A stretch of DNA of 64,000 nt, from NCBI GenBank assembly GCA_003281685.1, contig QCBH01000001.1:124001-188000 (forward strand), read 5' to 3'. A program made the translations under genes and the position numbers. Source of the DNA: Prochlorococcus sp. AG-347-E23. GTDB lineage: Bacteria > Cyanobacteriota > Cyanobacteriia > PCC-6307 > Cyanobiaceae. Each line of letters starts with the position of its first letter. Position 1 is the stretch's first letter. The notes beneath the pieces were generated by a model. That model had not been told where the DNA came from and made no database searches. It worked only from the letters and a program-made list of their open reading frames with translations. Positions 1 to 8,942 of this stretch are shown one piece after another.

Positions 1-434
1 ACTAAAACGGAAACGTCTTTATGATTTTTAGCTGCAGAACGAATCATAGATGGCCCTCCGATATCGATATTTTCAATAGCATCTTCCCATTTAGCTCCCT
101 GATCTACAGTTTTTTTAAAAGGGTATAAATTTACAACTACTAAGTCAATTAAGTCAAGATTGTTAGCTTCTATGTCTTTTTTATGTTCTTCATCAGTTCT
201 TTTAGCTAATATTCCCCCGTGTATTTTTGGATGTAAAGTTTTAACTCTTCCTCCAAGAATTTCTGGAGAATTAGTAAAATCAGCAACTTTAATAACTGGA
301 ATTTTAGCCTCTATTAGATGTTTAGCAGTTCCTCCACTTGATAGAATTTTATAATTAAATTGCTCTACCAATTCCTTACAAAATGGGATTATATTTTTTT
401 TATCAGAGACACTTACTAAAGCTAATGGAGACAT
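1..434 (-). CDS. purH: Bifunctional purine biosynthesis protein PurH, N-terminal part
   Basis: The first 144 residues of PurH, which does the last two steps of IMP synthesis (AICAR formyltransferase and IMP cyclohydrolase). The visible part is the cyclohydrolase domain with its MGS-like fold. Recognisable blocks, in order, are [14 protein letters not shown] at the start, [28 protein letters not shown] and [13 protein letters not shown]. The ATG at 432-434 gives the normal N-terminus. The formyltransferase domain lies beyond the left edge of the window, so the gene is cut by the window and is not truncated in the genome as far as can be seen. It is divergent from the esterase gene at 468, with 33 bases between the start codons. 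Confidence 0.95.
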   Translation of the reverse strand, partial: MSPLALVSVSDKKNIIPFCKELVEQFNYKILSSGGTAKHLIEAKIPVIKVADFTNSPEILGGRVKTLHPKIHGGILAKRTDEEHKKDIEANNLDLIDLVVVNLYPFKKTVDQGAKWEDAIENIDIGGPSMIRSAAKNHKDVSVL

Positions 435-467
435 TATGGGAAAGTTTACTTACTTAAGAATATAAAC

Positions 468-1085
468 ATGAAATATGCTATCAATCATGAATTTGTCTCG
501 ATTAGCTCTCAAACTGCAACTCATAGAATTATTTTGATGCATGGTTGGGGAGCTGATTCGGATGACCTTTTAATATTTGGAAAGGAGATGGCTGAAAAAA
601 TAAATCTTGATTTTGAGGTAATTTCTTTGCGGGCTCCTGGATTACACCCAAGCGGTCAGGGAAGACAGTGGTATGGATTATACCCACATGATTGGAATGG
701 AGCTGAGGTTGAAGTAAATAAACTTTTAGTTACATTAAAAAAATTTGATACTGATCAGATTCCACTAAGAAAAACAATTTTGTTGGGGTTCTCTCAGGGA
801 GCGGCAATGGCAATTGATGCGGGATCTAAGTTAAATTTTGGATTAATTGTTGCTTGTAGTGGTTATCCTCACCCTAACTGGGCTCCGGGAGAAAAATTCT
901 CACCATTGATTATTAGTCATGGTTTATTTGATGACGTTGTACCTCTAGATGCTTCTAGGACTATTTATGAAAAAGTAAAGAGTAAGTCTTCTAAATTTTG
1001 TGAATTATTAGAATTCGATGGATTTCATCAAATTGATTCAAATTTAGTTAATTTTGTAAGTTCAAATATAAGTAATATTTTTTAA
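468..1085 (+). CDS. Alpha/beta-hydrolase, phospholipase/carboxylesterase family
   Basis: A 205-residue cytosolic serine hydrolase of the carboxylesterase / acyl-protein thioesterase type. The nucleophile elbow GFSQG is at residues 107-111 (Ser109). The acid is in HGLFDDVVP (Asp155 or Asp156) and the catalytic His187 is in DGFHQID. HGWGADSDD near residues 25-33 forms the oxyanion region. The length and order of the triad match the family, whose members cleave short acyl esters or lysolipids. The true substrate cannot be read from sequence. Its stop overlaps the end of the convergent DUF3155 gene by four bases, so the two share a 3' end without an obvious terminator. Confidence 0.85.
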   Translation: MKYAINHEFVSISSQTATHRIILMHGWGADSDDLLIFGKEMAEKINLDFEVISLRAPGLHPSGQGRQWYGLYPHDWNGAEVEVNKLLVTLKKFDTDQIPLRKTILLGFSQGAAMAIDAGSKLNFGLIVACSGYPHPNWAPGEKFSPLIISHGLFDDVVPLDASRTIYEKVKSKSSKFCELLEFDGFHQIDSNLVNFVSSNISNIF

Positions 1086-1450
1086 ACAAAAGCATATTCG
1101 TATTCTTCAATCTCTTCCCAATCATCTGCAGTAAGTTCTAGACCCTCAAATATTTTTTCTTCACCAATTCCTTCAACTACAACTTTTAGTGATGGAAATA
1201 GAAAATGATTTTCTTCAGCATATTGGGCACTAAATAACCCTTTTTCACCCCAAAAAAACCTATCGGTGGTATGTTCATTTCTTCTGACATTGAAAACTGA
1301 AGGCGCAGAGAGGCCATTTTCAGCTATGAATCTTCTTGCTGCAGTAACTGGTTTATGTTTGCCAGTTTCGATATGGTAAATAGGTACATGTGCCATTACT
1401 CTTTGGCCAGCCAATCTTCTTCTGCTGATTCTTTTTCTTTTTTTTGACAT
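1082..1450 (-). CDS. DUF3155 protein, cyanobacterial, function unknown
   Basis: A 122-residue soluble protein that I recognise as the cyanobacterial DUF3155 family, which has no assigned function. The N-terminus is strongly basic (KKRKRISRRRLAGQRVMAH, residues 3-21), followed by a mixed alpha/beta middle and a very acidic C-terminal tail (residues 102-122, rich in Glu, Asp and Tyr). Such a charge split is compatible with nucleic-acid or ribosome contact, but that is inference. There is no signal peptide or membrane segment. It faces the sensor kinase gene across a 255-base divergent spacer that holds an A+T-rich palindrome. Confidence 0.75.
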   Translation of the reverse strand: MSKKRKRISRRRLAGQRVMAHVPIYHIETGKHKPVTAARRFIAENGLSAPSVFNVRRNEHTTDRFFWGEKGLFSAQYAEENHFLFPSLKVVVEGIGEEKIFEGLELTADDWEEIEEYEYAFV

Positions 1451-1571
1451 TGATCGGTACTCCTGAAATTATTAATGAGATTAGTCTTATTTATTTTTAC
1501 TAATCTTATTTATATATGTGATTTTAAATTCACTTCAAATTACATAGAGGACCCATCTACCCCTCATGTAG

Positions 1572-1602
1572 CTTAAAATATGATTAAATAATCATATTTA
1601 AG
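1572..1602. promoter_or_regulatory. A+T-rich palindrome between divergent genes
   Basis: A near-perfect inverted repeat. The arms AAATATGATTA (1576-1586) and TAATCATATTT (1589-1599) are separated by two bases, and allowing one bulged A extends the pairing out to CTTAA and TTAAG. It lies 104 bases before the sensor kinase start and 122 bases before the DUF3155 start. The two-base centre fits a dimeric DNA-binding protein better than an RNA hairpin. A second, looser repeat (GATTAGT at 1479-1485 and ACTAATC at 1499-1505) lies nearer the DUF3155 start. No known regulator site is recognised, so an operator role is inference. Confidence 0.4.
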
Positions 1603-1705
1603 GCTGGCCAAAGTCAGACCTCTTTATATATCTTAATACTTTTTTCATATTTTACAAGCCCTTTTCAAGTTTTTAAAAAAAAAATTTCTCAAAATTTTAT
1701 TTATT

Positions 1706-2842
1706 ATGAATCTTTCAAAAAAATTTGAAGAACTCATCATAAAACAGCTAGAGAGTTTTGGTTGCTCAATGGGCGTGACTAATTTAGTTATGTATCTTGC
1801 TTCAGCTAAGCAAGGAACTAAAGCATCTTTTGAAATGATTGGTCAATGGCCACAAATTGATAGGCTACTTACATCAATAGAAGATGATCCTTCACTAAAA
1901 GTTTCATCTCCAAATAGAAGATGGTACCCGCTTCAAGAAAACGATATTCTACTTGGTGTCCTGAGGGTGGAAACAGATTTGAAAGGGGAGAATTGGCCAG
2001 TATCTCTTGATTCTAGATTAAAAGCGCTTTCAATATCTCTAGCCAAATGCGTCTCTATCGAATTAGAACGTCAAAATAAAAATGAAGAAATCAATTATTT
2101 AAAAAATCAGGTCAATGTCATAATCCATCAATTAAGGAATCCATTAGCTGCTATTAGGACATATGCAAAATTACTAATAAAAAGACTTGGTTCAGATGAT
2201 AACTCTATTGAAATAGTCGAACGCATGATACTAGAGCAAAAACAAATTAATCAATATATGGATTCTTTTGCTCAATTAAATTCACCTATTCAACTTCCTC
2301 TAGAAATTGGAGAGGAAAGATTACTATTACCACCAAATTTAGATAATAAAAAGGTAATAACTGTTCAGAGTTTATTGAGGCCAATATTAGAAAGGGGTAA
2401 AGCAAATGCGGACTTAGAGAATAGAGATTGGTCTGAACCTTCTTTTTGGCCACATTGGACTTTATCACCATTAGAGGCAAAATATGCTGTAATCGCCGAA
2501 ATTGTGGCCAATTTATTAGAAAATGCTTTTAAATATGCCCAAAAAGATGCTGAAATTGGACTCGCAGTTACGAGTAGTGGACTTTGTATATTCGATGATG
2601 GTAAAAAAATAACCAAAAATGAAAACGAGAAAATTTTTGAAAAAGGTTTTAGAGGAGCGGCCGCTAAAAAGAAAGACGGCACTGGTGTGGGACTTTTTTT
2701 GGCGAGGAAATTAGCAAAACAAATTGGAGGAGAGTTGAGATTGCTGGAAAATGGCTCAATTAAAAATACTGAGAAATTAAAAAATCTTAAGAAGAAAAAT
2801 ATTTTCTATTTAGAACTACCTATAAAAGAATTGCATGCATAA
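1706..2842 (+). CDS. Sensor histidine kinase, Hik2/CSK-like
   Basis: A 378-residue soluble two-component sensor kinase. The N-terminal 120 residues are a degenerate GAF-like sensor region with no membrane segments. The H box IIHQLRNPLAAIRTYAKLL places the phospho-acceptor at His141. The N box EIVANLLENAFKYAQ is near 265-279 (Asn273), DDGKKI at 297-302 stands for the G1 box, and GTGVGL at 325-330 is the G2 box. The HQLRNPL signature and soluble layout recall Hik2, the kinase shared by cyanobacteria and plastids (CSK), which in other species senses redox or salt state and phosphorylates response regulators of the RppA/Rre1 kind. No response regulator is adjacent. The kinase call is sure; the Hik2 assignment is less so. 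It ends 23 bases inside the convergent cobS gene. Confidence 0.85.
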   Translation: MNLSKKFEELIIKQLESFGCSMGVTNLVMYLASAKQGTKASFEMIGQWPQIDRLLTSIEDDPSLKVSSPNRRWYPLQENDILLGVLRVETDLKGENWPVSLDSRLKALSISLAKCVSIELERQNKNEEINYLKNQVNVIIHQLRNPLAAIRTYAKLLIKRLGSDDNSIEIVERMILEQKQINQYMDSFAQLNSPIQLPLEIGEERLLLPPNLDNKKVITVQSLLRPILERGKANADLENRDWSEPSFWPHWTLSPLEAKYAVIAEIVANLLENAFKYAQKDAEIGLAVTSSGLCIFDDGKKITKNENEKIFEKGFRGAAAKKKDGTGVGLFLARKLAKQIGGELRLLENGSIKNTEKLKNLKKKNIFYLELPIKELHA

Positions 2843-3560
2843 ACAACATTGCAGTTTCAACTAGTACAACACTTGCACCACAGGCATCTCCATTGAAGCC
2901 GCCAATTTTATTACCCAGTATGTTTGGGATAGAATAGCTTAGAAAAATACCAATCAAAATAAGAATTAAAAATTTAATTAATATTGCTTGGGATGTAATT
3001 GAAACTAATTGGTATGTAATGAAAATTAAAAGAAAAAAAATGGAGATCAAAGATTCTTTTTTAAATCCATTCCAAAACTTTTTGTGACTAATAGATTTTT
3101 TCTTGTAACTTAAATATTTAAACTTTTCTATAAAAAATAAATTTGAAAATCTTCCCCAAAATAAGCATATAGGTAAAACAAAAATTATTAGGCTTTGAAT
3201 TTTCAGTATGCAAGCAATTTGAATTAAAGTTATAAAAACTAAAGCTTGAACGCCAAAGGAGCCAACTTTACTGTCTTTCATGGCTTTTAAACGTTTCTTT
3301 TTGCCCGCAAAAATACCATCGAAAGTATCCATTAAACCATCAATGTGTAGACCACCAGTGATTAAATATCCTGAAGCTAAACAAATTAATACAGATGCAT
3401 AAATTGACCAAGAGTTTGTTCTAAAAAAAAGAAAGATATAACTCTGTATTGTTCCAATCAAAAATCCTAAAGGTGGGGCAAATTGTGCAATATTTTTAAA
3501 TTCGGGATTAATTAAAGGTAATTTTGGAAATGTCGTATAGAAAATCCAAGATCCTGCCAA
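2820..3560 (-). CDS. cobS: Adenosylcobinamide-GDP ribazoletransferase CobS
   Basis: A 246-residue integral membrane enzyme that joins adenosylcobinamide-GDP and alpha-ribazole in the last steps of cobalamin synthesis. The family motif GGLHIDGLMDTFDGIFAG, whose acidic residues bind Mg, is at about residues 69-86, and about six hydrophobic segments follow. The C-terminal GGFNGDACGA motif is also typical. The start is probably TTG at 3558-3560. There is no ATG in frame before the upstream stop at 3600-3602, and homologues begin close to the GSWIFYTTFP stretch. The gene agrees with full B12 synthesis in these cyanobacteria, which in fact make pseudocobalamin. The coding end overlaps the sensor kinase end by 23 bases. 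Confidence 0.9.
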   Translation of the reverse strand: MAGSWIFYTTFPKLPLINPEFKNIAQFAPPLGFLIGTIQSYIFLFFRTNSWSIYASVLICLASGYLITGGLHIDGLMDTFDGIFAGKKKRLKAMKDSKVGSFGVQALVFITLIQIACILKIQSLIIFVLPICLFWGRFSNLFFIEKFKYLSYKKKSISHKKFWNGFKKESLISIFFLLIFITYQLVSITSQAILIKFLILILIGIFLSYSIPNILGNKIGGFNGDACGASVVLVETAMLFMHAILL

Positions 3561-3658
3561 ATTTTTTATTAAATATTTTTTGATGAGATAAAAATAGATT
3601 CAATATTAAATAATAGGTTAGATTAATGAAAAAGGATCAAAAAACTTTATAAATTATC

Positions 3659-4777
3659 GTGTTTGAATTTGAAATTACATCGAATTGCAGTAATACATTT
3701 GCAAGAACTGGTATATTTCATACACCAAGTGGTCAGGTAAATACACCTAAATTTATGCCTGTGGGTACTTTGGCAACGGTTAAAGGAATTTCATCTAAGC
3801 AGTTAGCCTCTACAGGATCAGAAATGATTCTCTCAAATACCTTTCATCTTCATTTACAACCTGGAGAAAAATTAGTTAAAGAATCTGGCGGAATACATAA
3901 GTTTATGAATTGGTCTAAGCCTATTCTTACTGATTCAGGAGGATATCAAGTTTTTAGTTTGGCTAAATTAAACAATATTTCTGATATAGGTGTGGAATTT
4001 AAAAATCCAAGAGATGGTAGTCATGTCTTTTTATCACCTGAGAAAGTAATACAGATTCAAATGGATCTTGGATCAGATGTTGCGATGGCTTTTGATCATT
4101 GTCCTCCTCATACAGCTAACGAAAATGATATTGAAGATTCTTTACAAAGAACTCATTCATGGTTGCAAAAATGTGTTGAGACTCATCAGAAATCTAATCA
4201 AGCATTATTCGGTATAGTTCAAGGTGGTAAGTATCCTAGATTGAGAGAATATAGCGCAAAATATACGAGTTCTTTTAATCTGCCTGGAATAGCAGTGGGA
4301 GGTGTCAGTGTTGGCGAGGCAGTCGAAGAAATACATAGTGTTATTAATTACGTACCAAGATTCCTACCAATAAATAAACCAAGATATTTAATGGGAATTG
4401 GCTCTTTAAGAGAAATTTCTTTAGCTGTTGCAAATGGATTCGATATATTTGACTGCGTTTTGCCTACAAGACTAGGAAGACATGGCACTGCATTTTTTAA
4501 TGATGAAAGATTGAATTTGCGAAATGCTCGATTTAAAAATGACTTTTCTCCGATTGACAAAACTTGTAAATGCGAGACCTGTAAATCATATTCTCGAGCA
4601 TATTTGCATCATCTAATTAGAAATGATGAAATATTAGGCCTAACGCTCATAAGTTTGCATAATATTGCTCACTTAATAAGATTTACCAATGCAATTTCTA
4701 CTGCAATTAGAGATAATTGTTTTACAAATGATTTCGCTCCTTGGAAAACATCCTCTATTGCTCACCATACATGGTAA
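3659..4777 (+). CDS. tgt: tRNA-guanine transglycosylase (queuine tRNA-ribosyltransferase)
   Basis: A 372-residue enzyme that exchanges guanine 34 for a queuine precursor in tRNAs with GUN anticodons. The start is GTG at 3659. The general acid/base Asp92 lies in [10 protein letters not shown], and the nucleophile region [16 protein letters not shown] is complete. The zinc site [16 protein letters not shown] (three Cys and one His) is near residues 302-317. Length and motif order are canonical. It is followed 34 bases later by psbK on the same strand, so co-transcription is possible. Confidence 0.96.
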   Translation: MFEFEITSNCSNTFARTGIFHTPSGQVNTPKFMPVGTLATVKGISSKQLASTGSEMILSNTFHLHLQPGEKLVKESGGIHKFMNWSKPILTDSGGYQVFSLAKLNNISDIGVEFKNPRDGSHVFLSPEKVIQIQMDLGSDVAMAFDHCPPHTANENDIEDSLQRTHSWLQKCVETHQKSNQALFGIVQGGKYPRLREYSAKYTSSFNLPGIAVGGVSVGEAVEEIHSVINYVPRFLPINKPRYLMGIGSLREISLAVANGFDIFDCVLPTRLGRHGTAFFNDERLNLRNARFKNDFSPIDKTCKCETCKSYSRAYLHHLIRNDEILGLTLISLHNIAHLIRFTNAISTAIRDNCFTNDFAPWKTSSIAHHTW

Positions 4778-4811
4778 CGTCTTATCATAATTAATTAAAT
4801 TATCAAAAAAG

Positions 4812-4952
4812 GTGCTCATTCTATTTAATACATTCGCTGAATTGCCCGAGGCTTATAAGGCCTTTGCTCCAACTGTTGATGTTCTTCCACTTATTCCGTT
4901 ATTTTTCTTTTTATTGGTATTTGTTTGGCAAGCTGCAGTTGGATTTAAATAA
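4812..4952 (+). CDS. psbK: Photosystem II protein PsbK
   Basis: A 46-residue precursor of the small PSII core subunit PsbK, which binds near CP43 and helps hold the dimer. The sequence starts with GTG at 4812-4814 ([15 protein letters not shown]). A short leader precedes [20 protein letters not shown], whose APTVDVLP block is the conserved start of mature PsbK. One membrane helix ends in VWQAAVGFK, as in other cyanobacteria. No in-frame ATG is available. The stop TAA is at 4950-4952, only 26 bases from the convergent oxidoreductase gene. Confidence 0.95.
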
Positions 4953-4978
4953 AATTCTTTTAGTTTAGATTTTTAGTA

Positions 4979-5983
4979 TTAGATGGGATTTTCAAGAAAA
5001 ATCGCATCCCCAGAATTATCTACAGCACTCTCTATAAAATCAGCAATTTTTAATGCTCTTGAGGCTTGCTCACCATCGACCTCAGGTATTTCTTTGCCCT
5101 GAACGCATTTAAGAAAATGCTCCAATTCTGCATAAAGAGGTTCAATGGAGGTTGTGCTAACTTCCTCGACATATCCATCATTTCTATAAACTAATTCTCC
5201 CTGCTCTGCTGAGTATGACTCATGAGACTTTCGATGGATTTGTAAAGAGTGATTTAAGAAATCAGTTTCTACTAGTCCATTTTGGCAATGAGCACTTAAA
5301 TTTCTAATTTTTTTGTGACTCATTTTGCTTGCAGTTAGGCTTGCAATAACATTATTTTTAAAAACTAAAGTAGCATTGACATAATCTATTAATCCTTCGC
5401 TATTTCTTCCTCCAACTGCTGCTAATTTTTGTATTTTTGAGTTTACAAGCTCCAAAATAAGATCAATGTCATGAATCATTAAATCCATTACTACAGATAC
5501 ATCATTTGCTCTGTCTGCATGAGGACTGTGCCTTCTTGCTTCTAAAACAACAATTTCTTCATTATTTACTATTTTATTTAATTCTCTAAAAGCAGGATTA
5601 AATCTTTCAATATGCCCAACTTGTAATAGACAGTTACTTGCATTAGCGGCCTCTATTAGAGATTTTGCTTCCAACTCGTTAGCTGCAATTGGTTTTTCAA
5701 TGAGAACGTTAGCACCTCTCTTGAGACAATCTAGTCCTACTTTTTGATGAAGTAGTGTAGGGACAGCAATACAGATAGCATCAACTTTTGGAATTAGGTC
5801 CTTATAATCCATAAACCATTCACATTGAAATTGCTCAATAGCTAATTTACCTCTCTCTTCATTTGGATCTGCGACTCCAATGAGATTTGCATCTTTGAGT
5901 AAACTTAATACTCGAGCATGATGCCAGCCCATATTTCCTATACCTATGACTCCAACCTTTACGGGTGATGAGGTTGGTTGCAT
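4979..5983 (-). CDS. Gfo/Idh/MocA-family NAD(P)-dependent oxidoreductase
   Basis: A 334-residue soluble dehydrogenase. The Rossmann motif GVIGIGNMGWHHARVL (residues 11-26) binds NAD(P), and EKP at 96-98 is the usual catalytic-lysine motif (Lys97). A conserved histidine block HDIDLILELV follows in the C-terminal substrate domain. Members of this family oxidise or reduce sugars, inositols, UDP-amino sugars or biliverdin; the substrate here is not decidable from sequence. Its upstream neighbour on the same strand, 50 bases away, is the CNNM/CBS membrane protein, with no obvious shared pathway. Confidence 0.85.
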   Translation of the reverse strand: MQPTSSPVKVGVIGIGNMGWHHARVLSLLKDANLIGVADPNEERGKLAIEQFQCEWFMDYKDLIPKVDAICIAVPTLLHQKVGLDCLKRGANVLIEKPIAANELEAKSLIEAANASNCLLQVGHIERFNPAFRELNKIVNNEEIVVLEARRHSPHADRANDVSVVMDLMIHDIDLILELVNSKIQKLAAVGGRNSEGLIDYVNATLVFKNNVIASLTASKMSHKKIRNLSAHCQNGLVETDFLNHSLQIHRKSHESYSAEQGELVYRNDGYVEEVSTTSIEPLYAELEHFLKCVQGKEIPEVDGEQASRALKIADFIESAVDNSGDAIFLENPI

Positions 5984-6033
5984 AATTTCAAATCCATGTA
6001 TTTATTATCATTATCCTCTATAGGGAGTCACAT

Positions 6034-7302
6034 TTAGCTTTTAGGAAGGATTATTTTAACACGATCAATTTTTGGACCTGACATAGAAATAACTTCAAAT
6101 TTAATGTTATTAAAATCTAAAACGTCTCCAATTTTTGGAACCATTTGAAATTTTTCTAACATAAATCCAGCAAGGGTATGATAATCAGTACCCTCTGGAA
6201 TAGAACATCCTATCTTTCTATTGATTTCAATAATTTCTGATTTTCCAGCTATTGACCATTTCTTAGAGAAATTATCTAACATCCTCATGTCTGAATAAAT
6301 TCTATTATTGAGCATTTCCTCTCCAACTATTTCTCCATTTAGATCAGCTGCAGTTATAAGTCCCTCTGTTCCTCCGTATTCATCTACTACTAGTAAGAAG
6401 GGATTGTAGTCTCTTACTATTGGAAATATTTCTGCTAGTGAACATGTTTCTATTATTTTTGTTACTGGTAAAAGGAATGGCTCTAATAATGTATCGGCTT
6501 CCATTTCACCTTTTGATATTGGCTTAGCTAAATAACGTAAATCTAATACACCTAATACATCATCTAAAGATTCACCAATCACAAAGAAGCGAGCATGTCG
6601 AGTTTTATCTACTTGTTTCATAAGATCTGAGAATATTATATTTTTTGGCAAAGTTACCATTTCAGATCTTGGAATCATCACTTCTTTAACCTGTGTATCT
6701 TTTAAAGCAAAAACTCCTTCAAGAATATTCTTCTCATCTGGTTTTAAACCTGTTACGTTATCTGTTTCTATAAGAGTTTCTAACTCTCCAGCAGATAAAC
6801 CTGAATTTAAAGAATCCCATTTGTTATTTAAATTGAACAAGCCTAAACAGGCGCTAGCAAAGAATTCTATTGTTTTTACTACAGGATTCATAGCTTTTCT
6901 TACGGCATCGAATATTGTGGTTAACCTTAATGCAGCAGATTCTGGATTGTTAATTACTAAAGCTTTTGGAATTAGTCCAGAAACAAGAGTAACAACTAAA
7001 ACAACAAATAAAAATAATAGAAGATCATAAAATCTATTTGATAAAATATTGCTTTTCCAATAATCATTAGCCAGGTTATTGCTGAGCCATCCAATTGCAA
7101 TTAATGAAATTGTTACTCCAAATTGAGAAGCAATTAATGAAGATCTAAATCGTTTTTGAATTTTTAAAATTGAAAATGCTCCTTTCTTTTTTTCTTCTAT
7201 TAGCCTTAAAACTTTACTTGGCCTTATTAATAAAAAAGAGAGTTCACTCGCTGCGAAAAAAGCTGGTAAAAATAAAAGAAATAAAAGTAGAGTTATTTTC
7301 AT
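6034..7302 (-). CDS. CNNM/CorC-type membrane protein with CBS domains
   Basis: A 422-residue protein of the HlyC/CorC, now CNNM, group. An N-terminal membrane region of three to four helices (about residues 1-140) has the small-residue pattern FFAASELSFLLIR of the transporter domain. A pair of CBS domains covers about 195-320 (VKEVMIPRSEMVTLP and LLVVDEYGGTEGLITAADL), and a CorC/HlyC C-terminal domain (TLAGFMLEKF) ends the chain. Relatives handle Mg or Co ions; old annotations as hemolysin are misleading. The direction of transport is not known from sequence. It is the first gene after tRNA-Met on the same strand. Confidence 0.87.
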   Translation of the reverse strand: MKITLLLFLLFLPAFFAASELSFLLIRPSKVLRLIEEKKKGAFSILKIQKRFRSSLIASQFGVTISLIAIGWLSNNLANDYWKSNILSNRFYDLLLFLFVVLVVTLVSGLIPKALVINNPESAALRLTTIFDAVRKAMNPVVKTIEFFASACLGLFNLNNKWDSLNSGLSAGELETLIETDNVTGLKPDEKNILEGVFALKDTQVKEVMIPRSEMVTLPKNIIFSDLMKQVDKTRHARFFVIGESLDDVLGVLDLRYLAKPISKGEMEADTLLEPFLLPVTKIIETCSLAEIFPIVRDYNPFLLVVDEYGGTEGLITAADLNGEIVGEEMLNNRIYSDMRMLDNFSKKWSIAGKSEIIEINRKIGCSIPEGTDYHTLAGFMLEKFQMVPKIGDVLDFNNIKFEVISMSGPKIDRVKIILPKS

Positions 7303-7320
7303 TCAATGACAAATGAATAA

Positions 7321-7393
7321 TGGGGGTGGCGAGGATCGAACTCGCCTTAGCCAAATTATGAGTTTGGTGCATTCACCAGATTGCTACACCCCC
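7321..7393 (-). tRNA. tRNA-Met (anticodon CAT)
   Basis: A 73-base cloverleaf. The acceptor stem is GGGGGTG with CACCCCC, the anticodon stem CCAAA pairs with TTTGG around loop CTCATAA, and the T arm is GCGAG TTCGATC CTCGC. The discriminator base is A and CCA is not encoded. The first pair is G-C and not the C-A mismatch of an initiator, so this is an elongator-type CAT tRNA. A tRNA-Ile2 whose anticodon C is changed to lysidine also reads CAT and cannot be fully excluded. Confidence 0.93.
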
Positions 7394-7534
7394 AAGGGAA
7401 TTTATGTAATTAAAATTACATTGAATTTCAATATACAATATAAAAACAATATTTCAAAAAACACCTCATTAGATAGTTTTTGTGAGATTTCTTTTTTTTC
7501 TTCTAATCTTTAAATATAAATTTAACTTTTACTA

Positions 7535-8095
7535 ATGAGCAATTTTTCGGATAAGTATGATTTAAATAAAGCAAGATTGTTAAAACAGTTAATTGAAAAA
7601 TCTTACAAGAAAGGTAACTTCACTTTATCTTCAGGAAAAAAAAGCAGTCATTATTTGAACTGTAAACCAGTTTCATTAAATGGCGAAGGCTTAAACTTAA
7701 TAAGTGATTTATTTTTAGAGTTAAAGGATTCAAGGTCAAAAGCTGTCGCAGGTTTGACATTAGGTGCAGACCCCATAGTAAGTGGATTAATTGTCAAAGC
7801 AGCTTTGCATGGCCTAGACCTTGATGGTTTAATAATTCGGAAAGAAATCAAAAAATACGGTACCAAAGCTGGAATAGAGGGGCCTACATTAGAAGAAGGA
7901 ACTTTGGTAACTGTTTTGGAGGATGTCGTTACAACTGCTGGTTCGGTGATAAAAGCTATAAAAAAGTTGCGCGAAAATAATTATGTTGTTGAGGAAGTTT
8001 TGTCTATAGTTGATAGGCAAGAAGGGGGATTAGAAGCCCTTGCAGATGAAAATGTTAAATTAAAGAGTCTTTTTACAATAAAAGACTTTTTATAG
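7535..8095 (+). CDS. pyrE: Orotate phosphoribosyltransferase
   Basis: A 186-residue enzyme that makes orotidine monophosphate from orotate and PRPP in pyrimidine synthesis. The PRPP-binding motif [13 protein letters not shown] is at residues 126-138. The conserved [12 protein letters not shown] block is at 33-44, and the lysine-rich flexible loop [10 protein letters not shown] is at 102-111. Length is normal. The gene stands after a 141-base spacer from tRNA-Met and is followed only 10 bases later by the YgfZ-like gene, so the two are probably co-transcribed. Confidence 0.96.
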   Translation: MSNFSDKYDLNKARLLKQLIEKSYKKGNFTLSSGKKSSHYLNCKPVSLNGEGLNLISDLFLELKDSRSKAVAGLTLGADPIVSGLIVKAALHGLDLDGLIIRKEIKKYGTKAGIEGPTLEEGTLVTVLEDVVTTAGSVIKAIKKLRENNYVVEEVLSIVDRQEGGLEALADENVKLKSLFTIKDFL

Positions 8096-8105
8096 TTATT
8101 TCAAA

Positions 8106-8942
8106 ATGCAAGATATTAAAAAAAAGTTTTGGCTTGAAAAATTTGATTGTTTTTCTATTACTGGAAAAGATGCCAGAAAATTTTTGAATGGAATAACAAC
8201 TAGTAATATTCTTAATTCAGAAAATAAAGTTATCAAAACTTGTTGGTTAACTCCAAATGGAGTTCTAAGGTCATTAATTGAAATTATTTTTTTAGAAAGA
8301 AACTTAGAAGTAATTATCTTGGCAGGTAATACTAATGAAATAATTGATTACTTTAATCAAATTATTTTCCCAGCGGACGATGTACTTCTAAGTGAACCCT
8401 TCTCGATAAATAGAATTCAGGAAATTGATGAATCTAGTTCATGGAGAACTTACCAGCCTATTTTCTTCAAAACAGAAGATGAAGAATTTGAAATATATAA
8501 AAATAAACTAAATTTACTAAATCCCAATGATTTAAAACTTTGGAAGATTAATCAGGCAATACCTTCATTAGAGATGGAAATAAACGGAAAAAATAATCCT
8601 CTTGAGCTTGGATTACAAGATCTTATAGATTTTAATAAAGGTTGTTATTTAGGACAAGAAACAATGTCAAAAATAAAAAATGTTTCTTCTTTAAAACAGG
8701 AAATAAGAATTTGGAAATCAATTGAATCTAATTTGAATTTAGACTTAGAAGACAAAAATTTATATATAAATTCTGCCAAGGATATTTCTGTAGGCAAAAT
8801 CACTAGTTTTTTTAAATCAGATTCTCAAATAAAAGGTTTAGCTATGATAAAAAGAAAATATTTAGAGGAAGAAAGTTATTTTTTTTCAGAAATTTTTGGA
8901 AAAATTTTTATAAATAAATCTGTAGGGTCAATTTTTCTTTAA
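8106..8942 (+). CDS. Folate-dependent YgfZ/GcvT-like protein
   Basis: A 278-residue protein of the YgfZ (IbaG57/GcvT-like) family, whose members bind tetrahydrofolate and support maturation or repair of certain iron-sulfur enzymes. The family signature KGCYLGQE is at residues 178-185, with the reactive Cys180. FNKG before it and the N-terminal block KDARKFLNGITTSNI are also typical. It is not the glycine-cleavage T protein: it is shorter and carries the YgfZ signature. It follows pyrE by 10 bases. Its end overlaps the convergent RecB-like gene by 15 bases. Confidence 0.85.
   Translation: MQDIKKKFWLEKFDCFSITGKDARKFLNGITTSNILNSENKVIKTCWLTPNGVLRSLIEIIFLERNLEVIILAGNTNEIIDYFNQIIFPADDVLLSEPFSINRIQEIDESSSWRTYQPIFFKTEDEEFEIYKNKLNLLNPNDLKLWKINQAIPSLEMEINGKNNPLELGLQDLIDFNKGCYLGQETMSKIKNVSSLKQEIRIWKSIESNLNLDLEDKNLYINSAKDISVGKITSFFKSDSQIKGLAMIKRKYLEEESYFFSEIFGKIFINKSVGSIFL

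Noticed and set aside
1479..1505. GATTAGT/ACTAATC inverted repeat upstream of DUF3155
   Set aside because: Seven pairs with a 13-base A+T-rich loop is expected by chance here; noted but not called as a site.
3561..3658. A cobalamin riboswitch near cobS
   Set aside because: No B12-box-like sequence in the short upstream spacer.
7321..7393. Possible island or phage attachment at tRNA-Met (also checked at tRNA-Phe and tRNA-Thr)
   Set aside because: No integrase, no repeated tRNA fragment and only core genes around each tRNA.
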